Assembly: GCF_004006235.1 (NCBI RefSeq)
Contig: NZ_CP034753.1
Span: 1,922,001 to 1,986,000 of the forward strand
Reading direction: 5' to 3'
DNA: 64,000 bases
DNA from: Agromyces sp. LHK192
Lineage (GTDB): Bacteria > Actinomycetota > Actinomycetes > Actinomycetales > Microbacteriaceae
Shown: positions 24,474 to 32,169 of the stretch, piece after piece
Position numbering within the stretch: the first letter of the stretch is position 1
Layout of the letters: each line of letters begins with the position of its first letter
The notes under the pieces: model-generated
What the model was told of the DNA's origin: nothing
The model's database searches: none
What the model saw: only the letters and a program-made list of their open reading frames with translations
Translations under genes and position numbers: made by a program

Positions 24474-24519
24474 GCGACCTCTTTCGGTTCGACGACGATG
24501 CCGTGCAGGGCGTGGATGG

Positions 24520-25503
24520 TCAGGCGGCCGCAGGTGCTGCAACGGCAGGCGCTGCCGCGAAGGCGCTTCGGAGCGTGTGGACGGCGAGTTCGATCGCGAC
24601 CGTCGATGCGGCGGTGCCCCGCACCGGGTTCAGCATCATGAAGTCGTGGATCGTGCCGTTCACGCGGAGGCTCGTCGTGCGGACTCCCGCGGCGGTGAGC
24701 TTGCGCGCGTACGCTTCGCCCTCATCGCGAAGCACGTCGTTCTCATCGACGATCACCAGGGCCTCCGGCAGGCCTGCGAGGTCTTCGAGCGTCGCACGGA
24801 GCGGCGACGCGGTGATCTCGTCGCGCTTCGCGACATCCGGCAGGTACTGGTCCCAGAACCAGGCCATGCTGTCGGCGCGCAGGAACGGGCCCTCGGCGAA
24901 CTCGCGGTAGCTGTCGGTGTTCTGCGCGGCGTCCGTGACCGGGTAGTACAGCGACTGGTGGATGAATCGCACGTCACCGCGCTGCTTGGCCAGGAGCGCC
25001 AGCGCTGCGGCCATGTTCCCGCCGACGGAATCGCCGGCGATCGCCAATCGAGCGGCATCGAGTCCGTGGCCGGCGCCCTGAGTGCCGATCCAGCGTGCGG
25101 TCGCGTAGGCCTGCTCGATCGCGACCGGGTAGCGGGCTTCGGGGGAGCGGTCGTACTCGACGAACACGACGGCAGCGCCGGCCCCCACCGCGAGGTCGCG
25201 CACCAGCCGGTCGTGCGTGCCGGCGTTGCCGAGCACCCAACCGCCGCCGTGCACGTAGAGCACGGTCGGAAGCACGGCCGCATCGGGCGTGCCGGCGGGC
25301 TTCACGATCCGCACCGGCACGTCGCCGACATCTGCCGGCACCGTGACCCACGTCTCGTCGACGTCGGGCATCGTCGTGGGTTGCGCCTGTACGTCGTCGA
25401 GCACCTCGCGGGCTTCGGTCGGCGTCATCTGTGCGAAGTACGGCGGATTCGCAGTGGCATCCGCGAGCGCCTTCGCGGCGGGTTCGAGCACATGGTCGGC
25501 CAT
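24520..25503 (-). CDS. alpha/beta hydrolase, hormone-sensitive-lipase family esterase
   Basis: 327 aa, ATG at 25503 with GAAAGGAAG 6 nt upstream. The HSL family marks are complete: oxyanion motif YVHGGGWVLG, nucleophile elbow AGDSVGGNMA, catalytic Asp in VDENDVLRDEGEAY and His in NGTIHDFMML. It is soluble with no signal peptide. It is the first gene of a two-hydrolase unit and has a GTCACA-N15-CGGTC promoter 58 nt upstream, shared in form with three other units of this cluster. Probably an intracellular short-chain ester hydrolase. Confidence 0.9.
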   Translation of the reverse strand: MADHVLEPAAKALADATANPPYFAQMTPTEAREVLDDVQAQPTTMPDVDETWVTVPADVGDVPVRIVKPAGTPDAAVLPTVLYVHGGGWVLGNAGTHDRLVRDLAVGAGAAVVFVEYDRSPEARYPVAIEQAYATARWIGTQGAGHGLDAARLAIAGDSVGGNMAAALALLAKQRGDVRFIHQSLYYPVTDAAQNTDSYREFAEGPFLRADSMAWFWDQYLPDVAKRDEITASPLRATLEDLAGLPEALVIVDENDVLRDEGEAYARKLTAAGVRTTSLRVNGTIHDFMMLNPVRGTAASTVAIELAVHTLRSAFAAAPAVAAPAAA

Positions 25504-25560
25504 GACGGCTTCCTTTCGAATCTGGGTTCCATCCGTGGACTCGGTGGAGTCATGAGCGTT

Positions 25561-25587
25561 GACCGGGCATCGGAGGCGGATGTGACA
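25561..25587 (-). promoter_or_regulatory. ECF-type promoter of the two-hydrolase unit
   Basis: Read on the minus strand: TGTCACA, 15 nt, CGGTCAACGCT. The CGGTC end is 58 nt from the ATG at 25503. The same elements with identical spacing occur at 25664-25689, 29970-29995 and 30857-30882; the block CGGTCAACGCT is shared letter for letter with the SDR promoter. Confidence 0.75.
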
Positions 25588-25624
25588 AGCGGGTCGGATC
25601 CTCGGCGAACGACTCCGGCGCGCA

Positions 25625-25672
25625 GATCGGCCGCTCCGTGTCGCAACGGATCGGACGCTCCACGTCACAACG
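25625..25672 (+). repeat. 24-bp imperfect tandem repeat overlapping an ECF-type promoter
   Basis: Two adjacent copies starting gatcgg(c/a)cgctcc (25625-25648 and 25649-25672) differ at four positions. The second copy supplies the -35 element GTCACA; the first carries GTCGCA in the same place. Confidence 0.8.
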
Positions 25673-25689
25673 GCGAGCGTGACTCGGTC
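25664..25689 (+). promoter_or_regulatory. ECF-type promoter of the GNAT gene
   Basis: GTCACA (25664-25669), 15 nt, CGGTC (25685-25689), 52 nt before the ATG at 25742. It is divergent from the 25561-25587 promoter with 76 bp between the -35 elements. Confidence 0.75.
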
Positions 25690-25741
25690 AGAGCTTGCGA
25701 GAGGTCGCTCGACACGGCGGCCGCACGACGAGATCGGAGAC

Positions 25742-26182
25742 ATGATGAATGGGCAGCGGGCCGGTTCCACGGTCGAGTACGCGGATGCGGCCGGGTACCC
25801 CGACGGGGCGGGATTCCTCGATGAGGGAACCACTCCGTCCGTCAGTGGTTCGGGGCCGGAGGTTCGAGCCATCGACACACCGTCGGCGGAGGCCGAGTTC
25901 GAGATCAGGGTGCACCGGCTCGAGGAACGAGGCCTCTACGTCGCGACCATCGAGGGTCGGGAGATCGCCACGGTGAGCTACGACGATCGGCGCGATCGAG
26001 TCGCGGTCACCTCGACGTTCGTCGAACCGGACATGCGTGGGCGCGGGATCTCGGCCGAGTTGATCGCCACCGCACTCGATGACCTTCGCGAGCGCGGCGT
26101 GCACATCGACGTCGAGTGTCCGGTCGTGGCCGAGTTCATGCGATCGAACGTGCAATACGCCGACCTCCTCGTCGCCGGATGA
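25742..26182 (+). CDS. small GNAT-fold N-acetyltransferase-like protein
   Basis: 146 aa; ATG at 25742 behind GGAGAC. The first 60 residues are polar and of low complexity. The rest matches the compact YjdJ-type Gcn5-related domain: RGLYVATIEGREIATVSYDD, VTSTFVEPDMRGRGISAELI (acetyl-CoA loop RGRGI), ALDDLRERG and CPVVAEFM. These domains are normally about 90 aa, so the N-terminal extension is unusual. It has its own ECF-type promoter and is followed after 54 bp by the SARP regulator on the same strand, so the two may be co-transcribed. Substrate unknown. Confidence 0.82.
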   Translation: MMNGQRAGSTVEYADAAGYPDGAGFLDEGTTPSVSGSGPEVRAIDTPSAEAEFEIRVHRLEERGLYVATIEGREIATVSYDDRRDRVAVTSTFVEPDMRGRGISAELIATALDDLRERGVHIDVECPVVAEFMRSNVQYADLLVAG

Positions 26183-26236
26183 CCCGCGTGGCGCGCTCCG
26201 AGTTCCTTCGTGACGTGTCGCGACGGAACTCATGAA

Positions 26237-29140
26237 ATGTCATGGATAGGGTGGGACTCGCCTGCGCCGGCAGGCGGATCGGCGGGCATCTTGACGGCGT
26301 CACCAGACTCACCAGTCCGCGCTGAGGCGCGGATCACGGTGTCGGTCTACGGTGGCATGCGCGTGCTGCGCCCGTCCGTCGATCTGACGGCCCGGCCGCA
26401 ACGCGAACGGATCATCCTCGCCGCCCTCATCGCCGCGCGCGGAAAGGCCGTCTCGATCGGCGAACTGGTCGACCTGTTGTGGGGCGAGGATCCTCCGGCG
26501 ACCGCGATCAACCAGGTCCAGCGACACGTCGGCGAGTTGAGACGCCTGCTCGAACCAGACCTCCCTGCTCGCGCGGCGGGAACCGCGGTGCTGGGCACAG
26601 GAGCGGGGTATCGCATCGACACAGGCGTCGTCGCGACCGACCTCGAGCAGGTCGCAGGGCTCTGGGCGGATTCCCGGCAACGTTCGCCCGAGGACGCCGC
26701 GATCGGCTACCTCACGGCGCTCGAGCTCGCCGCCGGTGCCGCGTTCGGCGGACTCGGCTGGGAGACGCTCTCGTTTCCCGCGTTCCAGTCGATCGAACGA
26801 GACCGGATCGCGCTCGCGATCGATGCCGCCGAGTGTGCGCTCTCGCTTCGAGACCCCGGGCCGTTGGCGACCCTGATCTCGAACGTCGCAGACGATGCAC
26901 CACTCAACGAAGCGCTGCGAGCCAAGCTGATCACGCTGCTCTCCCGTTGTGGACGCCGGGCTGAGGCGATCGCGATCTACGACGCGACCAGACGGCGCCT
27001 CTGGGAGGAACTCACCATCGCGCCCGGCGTCGAGCTGCAGGCGGCCGTGGATGAGATCCTGGCCGACGAACCCACCGCCGACTCGTCGATGGCTCCCCGT
27101 GGGCTTCCGCTCGCCCCGGCGGCGACCGTCGATCGCGCCGGCGTCCAGGATCTGCTCGACGAGGCGACCGAGAGCGCCGCTCGGGGGGAGTCGGCCGTGC
27201 TGCTCATCAGCGGGATGGCCGGCATCGGGAAGACGACGCTGGCCCTGCAGTGGGCGCACGCCATCGCCGATCGATTCCCCGACGGGCAGCTGTTCGTCAA
27301 CCTGAGCGGCTACGCCCCGCCCGGAGAATCGGTCACCGAGACGGACGCGCTCCGCGAGTGGCTGGCCGATCTCGGGGGCTCTGTCGCGGGAATCCAGGGC
27401 GGCGTCGCGGCGCTGCGGGATGCATACCGCCGCGCGATGGCCGGTCGACGGATGGTCATCATCATCGACAACGCAGCCGATGTCGATCACGTCCGCTCCC
27501 TGCTGCCCGGTGCCCCCGGATGCCTCGTGATCGTCACGAGTCGTGCGGTCATGCCGGGTCTCCTCGTCCAGGACGGCGCGATTCCCGTACCGCTGCGCCG
27601 ACTCACCGTCGAGGAGTCTCGTCGGCTCCTCGCCAGACGGCTCGGTGAAGCTCGCGTGCAGGCCGATACAGCAGCGATCGAATCGATCGTCGCGTCGTGC
27701 GCCGGCCTCCCGCTCGCGCTCGCGCTCGCAGCCGCGTCCGCCTCCGGGTCACGCGAAGCGATGCACGAAGTCGTCGACGGGCTCTCAGCAGCGGCGTCCG
27801 CGCTGGATGTCCTGGCCCTCGATGCGAAGAACGATCTTCGGTCGGCGTTCGACTGGTCGTATCGCTCGCTTTCCGATGACGCGGCAACGCTGTTCCGCTT
27901 GTCGTCCGTGCATCCTGGGACGACGCACCCCCGAGCGGCGCTCGCCAGCATCGCCGGGTTCGATCTTAGGCGGACGGCTGCCGCCGCGAGCGAACTCGTG
28001 GCGGCGAACATGTTCGTGACGGTCGCCACGGGCGAGTACGCCGTGCACGACCTGCTCCGGCTCTACGGGCGGGAGATGACCGAGGGCACGCCCGAGCGAG
28101 ATGCCGCGCGCAGGCGCTCGGTGTCGCACTACGTGCACACCGCTCGGAATGCGTACCTGGCCTTCGGACGCCCACCGGTCGTCGAGGTCGCGTCGCCGCC
28201 CCCCATCGCCGAGGCGATCGCGACATTCGCTTCACCTGATGATGCGACTCGGTGGTTCCTCGCCGAGCGGAAGGCGATCATCGAGACGTTCGGCATCGCA
28301 CTCTCACTCGGACTCGACCGGGAGGCAGCGCTGATCGCGCTCGATTGGCGACCGATGCGACAGACCGTCGATGCGCCGAGCACCATGATCGAGGAGATCA
28401 GACGGGCGACGGATGCCGCATCCAGGAGCGGCGATGAGCGGCTGGAGGTCGAGCTCAGGCGGGACCTCGCCGTGAACCTCGGCCTGTGCGGACAGGACGA
28501 CGAGTCGCAGGAACACTTCGCCCGGGTACTCGAGCGCTATCGGTCGTGGGGCGACGACGTCGGCGAGTCGAACACGCTCCGGAACCTCGCATACCTCGCA
28601 ACGGAATTCACGGGCCGACTGGACTTGTCCCGCAAGTCGGTGGAAGCCGCCCGTCGGTCGGAACGCTCGGACATCCTCTCGATCGCGCTCGTGTCGTACG
28701 CGGTGGCACTCCTGATCGATGGCGATCTCGAGCAGCTCGACGACGTCACGGCTGAGGCGGCTTTCCATATCGAGACGTCGGGGGCCGAGTACCTCGCGCC
28801 ATACGTCTCCGCGTACCGAGCGATGCTCAGTGCCAGGCGAGGGCAGTTCGATGAGGCTCTCGCGCTGATCGCCACGATCGACGGATCGCTCGATGTGATG
28901 ATCCAGGCATACTCGGCCATGATCACGACGATCGCCGAGGCCGGCGCGAATCGACGAGAGTCGGCGCACGCAGCGCGCGAGCGGTTCGAACGCATCGTCC
29001 ACGACCATACGGAGTTCCTCTCGAACGACTTCGAGGGGACGATCATGCGGCCCTGGATCGATGAGGCCATCGCGGCGATGGAGACGCGCCTCCGCAGCGT
29101 CACCGAACCTGGTCCGTCGGTCGGATCAGCAACTCGTTGA
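26237..29140 (+). CDS. SARP/AfsR-type regulator with NB-ARC ATPase and TPR-like C-terminus
   Basis: About 967 aa. Order: winged-helix DNA-binding domain (VSVYGGMRVLRPSVDLTARP, VDLLWGEDPPATAINQVQRH; to about residue 115), bacterial transcriptional activation domain (to about 270), NB-ARC/STAND ATPase with P-loop GMAGIGKTTLAL near 329 and Walker B MVIIIDNAAD near 406, then helical TPR-like repeats. This is the AfsR architecture, a signal-dependent activator usually tied to secondary metabolism or stress. The start is uncertain: ATG 26237 has a weak ribosome binding site, and later GTG/TTG codons are possible. The 3' end overlaps the convergent SDR gene by 41 bp. Confidence 0.88.
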   Translation: MSWIGWDSPAPAGGSAGILTASPDSPVRAEARITVSVYGGMRVLRPSVDLTARPQRERIILAALIAARGKAVSIGELVDLLWGEDPPATAINQVQRHVGELRRLLEPDLPARAAGTAVLGTGAGYRIDTGVVATDLEQVAGLWADSRQRSPEDAAIGYLTALELAAGAAFGGLGWETLSFPAFQSIERDRIALAIDAAECALSLRDPGPLATLISNVADDAPLNEALRAKLITLLSRCGRRAEAIAIYDATRRRLWEELTIAPGVELQAAVDEILADEPTADSSMAPRGLPLAPAATVDRAGVQDLLDEATESAARGESAVLLISGMAGIGKTTLALQWAHAIADRFPDGQLFVNLSGYAPPGESVTETDALREWLADLGGSVAGIQGGVAALRDAYRRAMAGRRMVIIIDNAADVDHVRSLLPGAPGCLVIVTSRAVMPGLLVQDGAIPVPLRRLTVEESRRLLARRLGEARVQADTAAIESIVASCAGLPLALALAAASASGSREAMHEVVDGLSAAASALDVLALDAKNDLRSAFDWSYRSLSDDAATLFRLSSVHPGTTHPRAALASIAGFDLRRTAAAASELVAANMFVTVATGEYAVHDLLRLYGREMTEGTPERDAARRRSVSHYVHTARNAYLAFGRPPVVEVASPPPIAEAIATFASPDDATRWFLAERKAIIETFGIALSLGLDREAALIALDWRPMRQTVDAPSTMIEEIRRATDAASRSGDERLEVELRRDLAVNLGLCGQDDESQEHFARVLERYRSWGDDVGESNTLRNLAYLATEFTGRLDLSRKSVEAARRSERSDILSIALVSYAVALLIDGDLEQLDDVTAEAAFHIETSGAEYLAPYVSAYRAMLSARRGQFDEALALIATIDGSLDVMIQAYSAMITTIAEAGANRRESAHAARERFERIVHDHTEFLSNDFEGTIMRPWIDEAIAAMETRLRSVTEPGPSVGSATR

Positions 29141-29873
29141 TCGAGACGTGCTCGGGCTGTCGCAGTGCGAACAGCACTGCCTCGGCGATGTCCTCGGCCT
29201 GCAACGTCCGCATCGAATCGCCGATCTCGGCGGCCGCCGCCCGCATGGTCTGATCGGTGATGTGGCTGGTCAGCTCGGTCGAGACGAAGCCCGGCTCGAT
29301 CACCGTCACTCGGACTCCGCGCGCGGTCACCTCCTGCCGCAACGACTCGGTGAACGCGCTCACCCCGAACTTCGTCGCCGCGTACGCACCGCTGCCGAGC
29401 GATGCGATCCGCCCCGACGTCGATGACACCTGCACGATGTGCCCACGTGCGTCGACGAGATGGGGCAGCGCCGCATGGGCGACGTACATCGAGCCCAGCA
29501 GATTCGTCTCGACCATGCGTTCCCACTCGGCGACATCGGCGCCGAGGATCATGCCGCTCTGCATGAGGCCGGCATTGTTGACGAGGACCTCGAGCGATCC
29601 GAACCGGTCCAGTGTCTGCGTGACGGCGTCCGTCACGGAACCGTAGTCCGAGACATCCAGCTCGATCGGCAGGATCGGTCCCGGCGCGGCATCCGCGAGC
29701 GATCCGAGGCGGGCGACCCGTCGCGCGCCGACCGCGACACGGAACCCTGCATTCGAGAGCGCGAGCGCGGTGGCCCGGCCGATGCCAGAAGAGGCTCCGG
29801 TGACCAGTGCGACCGTGCCGTCCACGCTTTCGGTCGGGGAGACCGCGCCAGGTTCGGTCATGTGTGCGCTCAT
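29100..29873 (-). CDS. SDR family NAD(P)-dependent oxidoreductase
   Basis: 257 aa classical short-chain dehydrogenase. Cofactor motif TGASSGIG, NNAG near the middle, active-site Ser in QVSSTSG, Tyr and Lys in YAATK, and the PG motif in IEPGFVSTEL. The ATG at 29873 overlaps the stop of a 12-codon frame that has a much better ribosome binding site; ATG 29861 is an alternative start. An ECF-type promoter lies 62 nt before that small frame. Substrate unknown; the neighbours suggest a role in the same detoxification or metabolite pathway as the hydrolases. Confidence 0.9.
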   Translation of the reverse strand: MSAHMTEPGAVSPTESVDGTVALVTGASSGIGRATALALSNAGFRVAVGARRVARLGSLADAAPGPILPIELDVSDYGSVTDAVTQTLDRFGSLEVLVNNAGLMQSGMILGADVAEWERMVETNLLGSMYVAHAALPHLVDARGHIVQVSSTSGRIASLGSGAYAATKFGVSAFTESLRQEVTARGVRVTVIEPGFVSTELTSHITDQTMRAAAAEIGDSMRTLQAEDIAEAVLFALRQPEHVSINELLIRPTDQVR

Positions 29874-29908
29874 GCCGCGTACCCGGGGATCTCGATGTCG
29901 TCGGCCAT
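29870..29908 (-). CDS. 12-codon leader frame coupled to the SDR gene
   Basis: Codes for MADDIEIPGYAA and ends TGA overlapping the SDR ATG (ATGA). AAGGGAG stands 6 nt before its ATG, whereas the SDR start itself has no good site. It probably serves as a translational leader that delivers ribosomes to the SDR gene. It could instead be the visible remnant of a longer gene. No product is proposed. Confidence 0.45.
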   Translation of the reverse strand: MADDIEIPGYAA

Positions 29909-29969
29909 GCGCCGCTCCCTTCGTCGAACCGTCGGACTCCGATGCCCGCGAGCGGGGCACATCAGCGTT

Positions 29970-29995
29970 GACCGAGCAACGATCCGAATCGTGAC
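29970..29995 (-). promoter_or_regulatory. ECF-type promoter of the SDR unit
   Basis: Read on the minus strand: GTCACG, 15 nt, CGGTCAACGCT. It lies 62 nt before the leader ATG at 29908. It differs from the other three sites only in the last base of the -35 element. Confidence 0.72.
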
Positions 29996-30132
29996 GCGCT
30001 CGCTCCGAGCACGCGAGCTCGTCCCGGCTCACGGCCGGCGTCGCGCTGATCGGCCGGCTGTGCGTCGGCGGTGCACGCCGTTCGCACAGATCGCGCACGG
30101 GGAATGCACGGCCCTCCGATTGCGTGTCCGTC

Positions 30133-30834
30133 ATGACGATCACAACCGGCCGGCCACTCGACGGCAGAAGCACATCGACGGCACAGCGGACAGGACGACG
30201 GACAGCCGACGGCTCCAGTCTGTTCGGCAGGCCGGAAGCGCCGGGGTTGCGCGTGTTCGCCGAGGGGCGCGGACGACTGTTCGGCATCGCCTACCGGATC
30301 CTGGGGAACGCCGCCGATGCCGAAGACGTCGTGCAGGACGTCTGGATCCGCTGGCAGTCCCGCGATCGCAGCGACGTGCGCGAGCCGATGGCGTTCCTGG
30401 CCACGACCACCACACGCGCGGCGATCAATGTGTTGCAGAGCGGTCGAGTCCGTTACGAGCGTGCGCTCGACGCGGATGGCGGCGTCGACGAACGTTCCGC
30501 GGAGGACCCGAGCGTGGACGTGGAACTCGGGGAGGAACTCGAGCGCGCGACGTACCTGATGATGGAGCGGCTCTCACCGACGGAACGAGCCGCCTACGTC
30601 CTTCGTGTCGGCTTCGAGTATCCCTACCAGCGGATCGCCCGAGTCATCGGATCATCGGAGCCCGCCGTGCGACAGCTCGTCAGCCGGGCTCGGAAGCATC
30701 TGACAGCGACCGGCCGACGCGCCGTCGACCGGGGCGCCCACCAGCGCCTCCTGGCCGCGGTGAGGAACGCCGCGCGGGGCGGCGATGCGGTCGCACTCGA
30801 GCGGGAGCTCTCGACGGGTGGCGCCCCGGCCTGA
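30133..30834 (+). CDS. ECF sigma factor, ECF41/SigJ-like, with a shortened C-terminal extension
   Basis: 233 aa (GTG 30124 is an alternative start). Region sigma2 reads LFGIAYRILGNAADAEDVVQ DVWIRW, and sigma4 reads LSPTERAAYVLRVGFEYPYQ followed by RIARVIGSSEPAVRQLVSRA. After sigma4 the chain starts like the SnoaL-type extension of ECF41 proteins (HQRLLAAVRNAARGGDAVALERELS) but stops after about 35 residues, where those proteins continue for about 100. In ECF41 proteins the extension controls activity. No anti-sigma factor lies next to it. Four GTCAC(A/G)-N15-CGGTC promoters surround the gene and are its likely targets. Confidence 0.85.
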   Translation: MTITTGRPLDGRSTSTAQRTGRRTADGSSLFGRPEAPGLRVFAEGRGRLFGIAYRILGNAADAEDVVQDVWIRWQSRDRSDVREPMAFLATTTTRAAINVLQSGRVRYERALDADGGVDERSAEDPSVDVELGEELERATYLMMERLSPTERAAYVLRVGFEYPYQRIARVIGSSEPAVRQLVSRARKHLTATGRRAVDRGAHQRLLAAVRNAARGGDAVALERELSTGGAPA

Positions 30835-30856
30835 TGGAACGAACGGCACCGCGTCG

Positions 30857-30882
30857 GTCACAAGTCGAAGCCGCCGGCGGTC
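30857..30882 (+). promoter_or_regulatory. ECF-type promoter of the hydrolase at 30936
   Basis: GTCACA (30857-30862), 15 nt, CGGTC (30878-30882), 54 nt before the ATG. It lies just after the sigma-factor gene, so the hydrolase can be transcribed independently of it. Confidence 0.75.
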
Positions 30883-30935
30883 TCAGCCGATGAACGTCGT
30901 CGCGGATGCGGCGACACCGAGAGAAGGAGAAGTAC

Positions 30936-31673
30936 ATGTCCGAGAACCAGCCGACCGTCGTGCTCGTGCACGGCGCGTTCGCCGAATCCGCAAGTTGGGA
31001 TGGAGTCATCCGTGCCCTCTACCGCGAAGGGGTGGTCTCGACGGCCGTTGCCAACCCGCTCCGCGGACTCGCCGTCGACGCCGCGTATGTGCGGGACGTC
31101 ATCGCCTCGATCGACGGGCCGGTCGTACTCGTCGGCCACTCATACGGAGGCCTCGTCATCACCGAAGCATCGGCCGGGAACGACCAGGTCGTCGGGCTCG
31201 TCTACGTCTCCGCGTTCACGCCCCTCACGGGGGAGTCGGCGTTCTCACTCTCGGCCAGCGCGCCCGGTTCATCGTTGGGCGAGGCGATCGTGCCGCGACA
31301 CCTCAGCGACGGCGGCATCGAGTTCTCGATCGATCGCACGAAGTTCCGCGACCAGTTCGCGGCGGACGTCGATGTGCAGACCGCAGGGCTCATGGGGGCC
31401 ACGCAGCGCCCCGTCACCGACGCGGCGCTGCGCGACGCCGTGCAGGCGGAGGTGCCGGGGTGGCGCGATCGGCCGTCGTGGCACATCTGGGGTGCCGAAG
31501 ACCGCAACATCCCTGCTGCGGTGCTCCGGGCCGGCGCCGAGCGGGCCGACGCCCAGGAGGCCATCGAGCTCGAGGGAGCCTCCCACGCGGTCTCCGTCTC
31601 GCGGCCGGACGAGGTCGCTGCCCTCGTGCTCGCCGCAGTGCAGGCATCGAGCAGCGCGCGATCGGCTGCGTGA
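30936..31673 (+). CDS. alpha/beta hydrolase, EstC/PIR7-like
   Basis: 245 aa, ATG with AGAAGGAGA 5 nt upstream. Begins with the strand and oxyanion loop TVVLVHGAFAESASWDGVI, has nucleophile elbow VGHSYGGLV (Ser), a late Asp in GAEDRNIP and catalytic His in GASHAVSVSRPDEVA. This is the small esterase group that includes EstC and plant methyl-esterase-like proteins. It follows the sigma-factor gene and carries its own ECF-type promoter, a usual arrangement in which the ECF target gene sits next to the sigma gene. Ends just before a strong bidirectional hairpin. Confidence 0.88.
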   Translation: MSENQPTVVLVHGAFAESASWDGVIRALYREGVVSTAVANPLRGLAVDAAYVRDVIASIDGPVVLVGHSYGGLVITEASAGNDQVVGLVYVSAFTPLTGESAFSLSASAPGSSLGEAIVPRHLSDGGIEFSIDRTKFRDQFAADVDVQTAGLMGATQRPVTDAALRDAVQAEVPGWRDRPSWHIWGAEDRNIPAAVLRAGAERADAQEAIELEGASHAVSVSRPDEVAALVLAAVQASSSARSAA

Positions 31674-31679
31674 ACCGGG

Positions 31680-31724
31680 GAGCCCGGAGGGTCGTCCATC
31701 ATCGCGTGACGACCCTCCGGGCTC
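31680..31724. terminator. 17-bp perfect inverted repeat, bidirectional terminator
   Basis: Arms gagcccggagggtcgtc (31680-31696) and exact complement (31708-31724) with an 11-nt loop. It begins 7 nt after the hydrolase stop and includes the last codons of the convergent DUF1048-like gene, whose stop codon is in the loop. Confidence 0.8.
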
Positions 31725-32085
31725 CGGCACCGCGCTCGATGGCCTCGATCGCGCGGGCGAGGTCGAGGCGCAGGCTCACCGCGCGCGGCCCGTCGGCATG
31801 GTTCGCAAGGAGCGCGTCCGCGACGGCGGCCGGATCGTCGCCGGCGAACGCGCGAACGGAGACGCCGCCGGCGTGCGCTTCCTCCAGGCAGGTCGCGAGA
31901 TCGTCGAGCGTACGGATGAGTGCGCGTCGGCCGACGAGGTCGACGCGGTCGGCGAGGTACTCCTCGAAGGCGTCGAACGCGGCACGGTATGCCGCCGGCA
32001 GGCGGATGAGGCGTCGGGTGAACGGTGATTCGGCGGGTTCGCCGCCGGGCCTGATCGCGGGCGCTGAGGACAGGGTCGAGCGCAT
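31699..32085 (-). CDS. DUF1048-like protein
   Basis: 128 aa, ATG at 32085 with AAGGAG 6 nt upstream. The segment LPAAYRAAFDAFEEYL, then TLDDLATCLEEAHAGGVSVRAFAG and DDPAAVADALLANH follows the pattern of DUF1048 helical proteins (LP.dYr, LFEegaA.G..V, TGdDVaaF.deLl). Function is unknown; in other bacteria such genes often sit beside PadR-type regulators. Here it is divergent from a TetR gene with two shared palindromic sites, so it is probably that regulator's main target. Confidence 0.65.
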   Translation of the reverse strand: MRSTLSSAPAIRPGGEPAESPFTRRLIRLPAAYRAAFDAFEEYLADRVDLVGRRALIRTLDDLATCLEEAHAGGVSVRAFAGDDPAAVADALLANHADGPRAVSLRLDLARAIEAIERGAGARRVVTR

Positions 32086-32109
32086 GGGACTCCTTCGAAC
32101 GAGCAAACG

Positions 32110-32122
32110 ACACGCAACGTGT
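32110..32122. promoter_or_regulatory. palindromic operator O1 between DUF1048 and tetR genes
   Basis: acacgcaacgtgt, i.e. ACACG-N3-CGTGT, extended to GACACG-N3-CGTGTC. It lies 25 bp from the DUF1048-like start. Confidence 0.65.
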
Positions 32123-32169
32123 CGTGTCATGCGAGGACGCTAGCACTCGCTGAGCGTCCTGACAACACG

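Noticed and set aside
23514-25503. The two alpha/beta hydrolases as a duplicated gene
   Set aside because: They belong to different branches: one has an Asp nucleophile (GYDWGG), the other a Ser in GDSVGG with the HGGGW motif.
29100-29140. Overlap of the SARP and SDR 3' ends as evidence of a wrong gene call
   Set aside because: Both C-termini are needed: the SDR ends with a normal ELLIRPTDQVR tail and the SARP frame has no earlier stop. A 41-bp convergent overlap is acceptable.
30019-30050. A fifth GTCAC-N15-CGGTC promoter in front of the sigma gene itself
   Set aside because: The best candidate (CTCACG followed by CGGCC) has the wrong spacing of 17 nt and mismatches in both elements.
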